From positions 1 to 5,991 of the forward strand of contig JACCUU010000185.1 of assembly GCA_013811645.1 (NCBI GenBank): a DNA stretch of 5,991 bases. The letters run 5' to 3'. Each line of letters opens with the position of its first letter. Position 1 is the stretch's first letter. This document shows, one piece after another, positions 5,937 to 5,991 of this stretch. Both the position numbers and the translations under genes were made by a program. The notes below the pieces were generated by a model. That model saw only the letters and a program-made list of their open reading frames with translations. It ran no database searches and was not told the origin of the DNA. This DNA is from Actinomycetota bacterium. Its GTDB lineage: Bacteria > Actinomycetota > Thermoleophilia > Gaiellales > Gaiellaceae.

Positions 5937-5952
5937 GGGCGGATTTCCGCCC
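5937..5952. repeat. Inverted repeat abutting the Usp-like gene start
   Basis: Perfect palindrome of 7-base arms (GGGCGGA / TCCGCCC) around TT, directly touching the GTG at 5936. As RNA from the - strand it could form a 6-bp stem with a four-base loop over the place where a ribosome site should be. As DNA it could be an operator. Either role is inference. Confidence 0.6.
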
Positions 5953-5971
5953 AGTGAGCGTGGAGGGGTGT

Positions 5972-5991
5972 GGGGAACCGGGAGGTTCCCC
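5972..5991. repeat. Perfect 8-bp hairpin at the right window edge
   Basis: Arms GGGGAACC and GGTTCCCC around GGGA, perfectly paired, 35 bases before the Usp-like start. No T-tract follows on the - strand. It could be the terminator or processing hairpin of an upstream oxidase gene, or an operator. The stem may continue past the window end. Confidence 0.6.

Overview
The window is about 6 kb of GC-rich, densely packed bacterial DNA. It carries six complete genes and one gene cut by the left edge. GC bias, frequent GTG starts, 1-4 base stop/start junctions, a start lying just below a TANNNT box with no Shine-Dalgarno, and the style of the TPR protein N-terminus all suggest a high-GC actinobacterium. 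The Thermoleophilia (Gaiellales/Solirubrobacterales type) is my best guess. That placement is inference from recall, not from a search.

Left half, + strand (1-3079): the 3' part of a tatA/tatB-type gene, then tatC, then a metal-dependent aminohydrolase of the SAH/MTA/aminofutalosine deaminase type, then a membrane-anchored TPR protein. The genes are 9 bases apart, overlap by 4 bases, and overlap by 70 bases, so they read as one operon. TatA/TatC form the twin-arginine translocase for folded proteins. The deaminase is a cytoplasmic nucleoside enzyme with no obvious link to export. The TPR protein should present its repeats outside the membrane.

Middle, + strand (3080-3860): a di-haem cytochrome c lipoprotein made of two repeated c-type domains. 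It appears to have its own leaderless promoter and is followed by a 13-bp hairpin that separates it from the convergent operon.

Right half, - strand (3861-5991): read right to left, a tandem two-domain Usp/HUP-like protein, cytochrome c oxidase subunit III (ctaE), and a protein with two membrane segments followed by a third copy of the same Usp-like domain. Junctions are a 4-base overlap and a 1-base gap, so these are very probably translated from one mRNA. Upstream of the first gene are two perfect inverted repeats, one touching its start codon. The rest of the oxidase operon (subunits I and II) probably lies beyond the right edge.

The cytochrome c lipoprotein is a plausible electron carrier for the oxidase encoded opposite it. 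The most interesting feature is the Usp-like family, with shared VVANET and ST-P-x-x-RS-x-WL signatures in place of the classical Usp ATP loop. Its copies flank the oxidase subunit III gene, one form soluble and one membrane-anchored. This could be a redox or energy-status module tied to the terminal oxidase, but no function is shown by the sequence. Apart from short junctions there is no gene-free stretch; I saw no tRNA, rRNA, CRISPR or insertion sequence.
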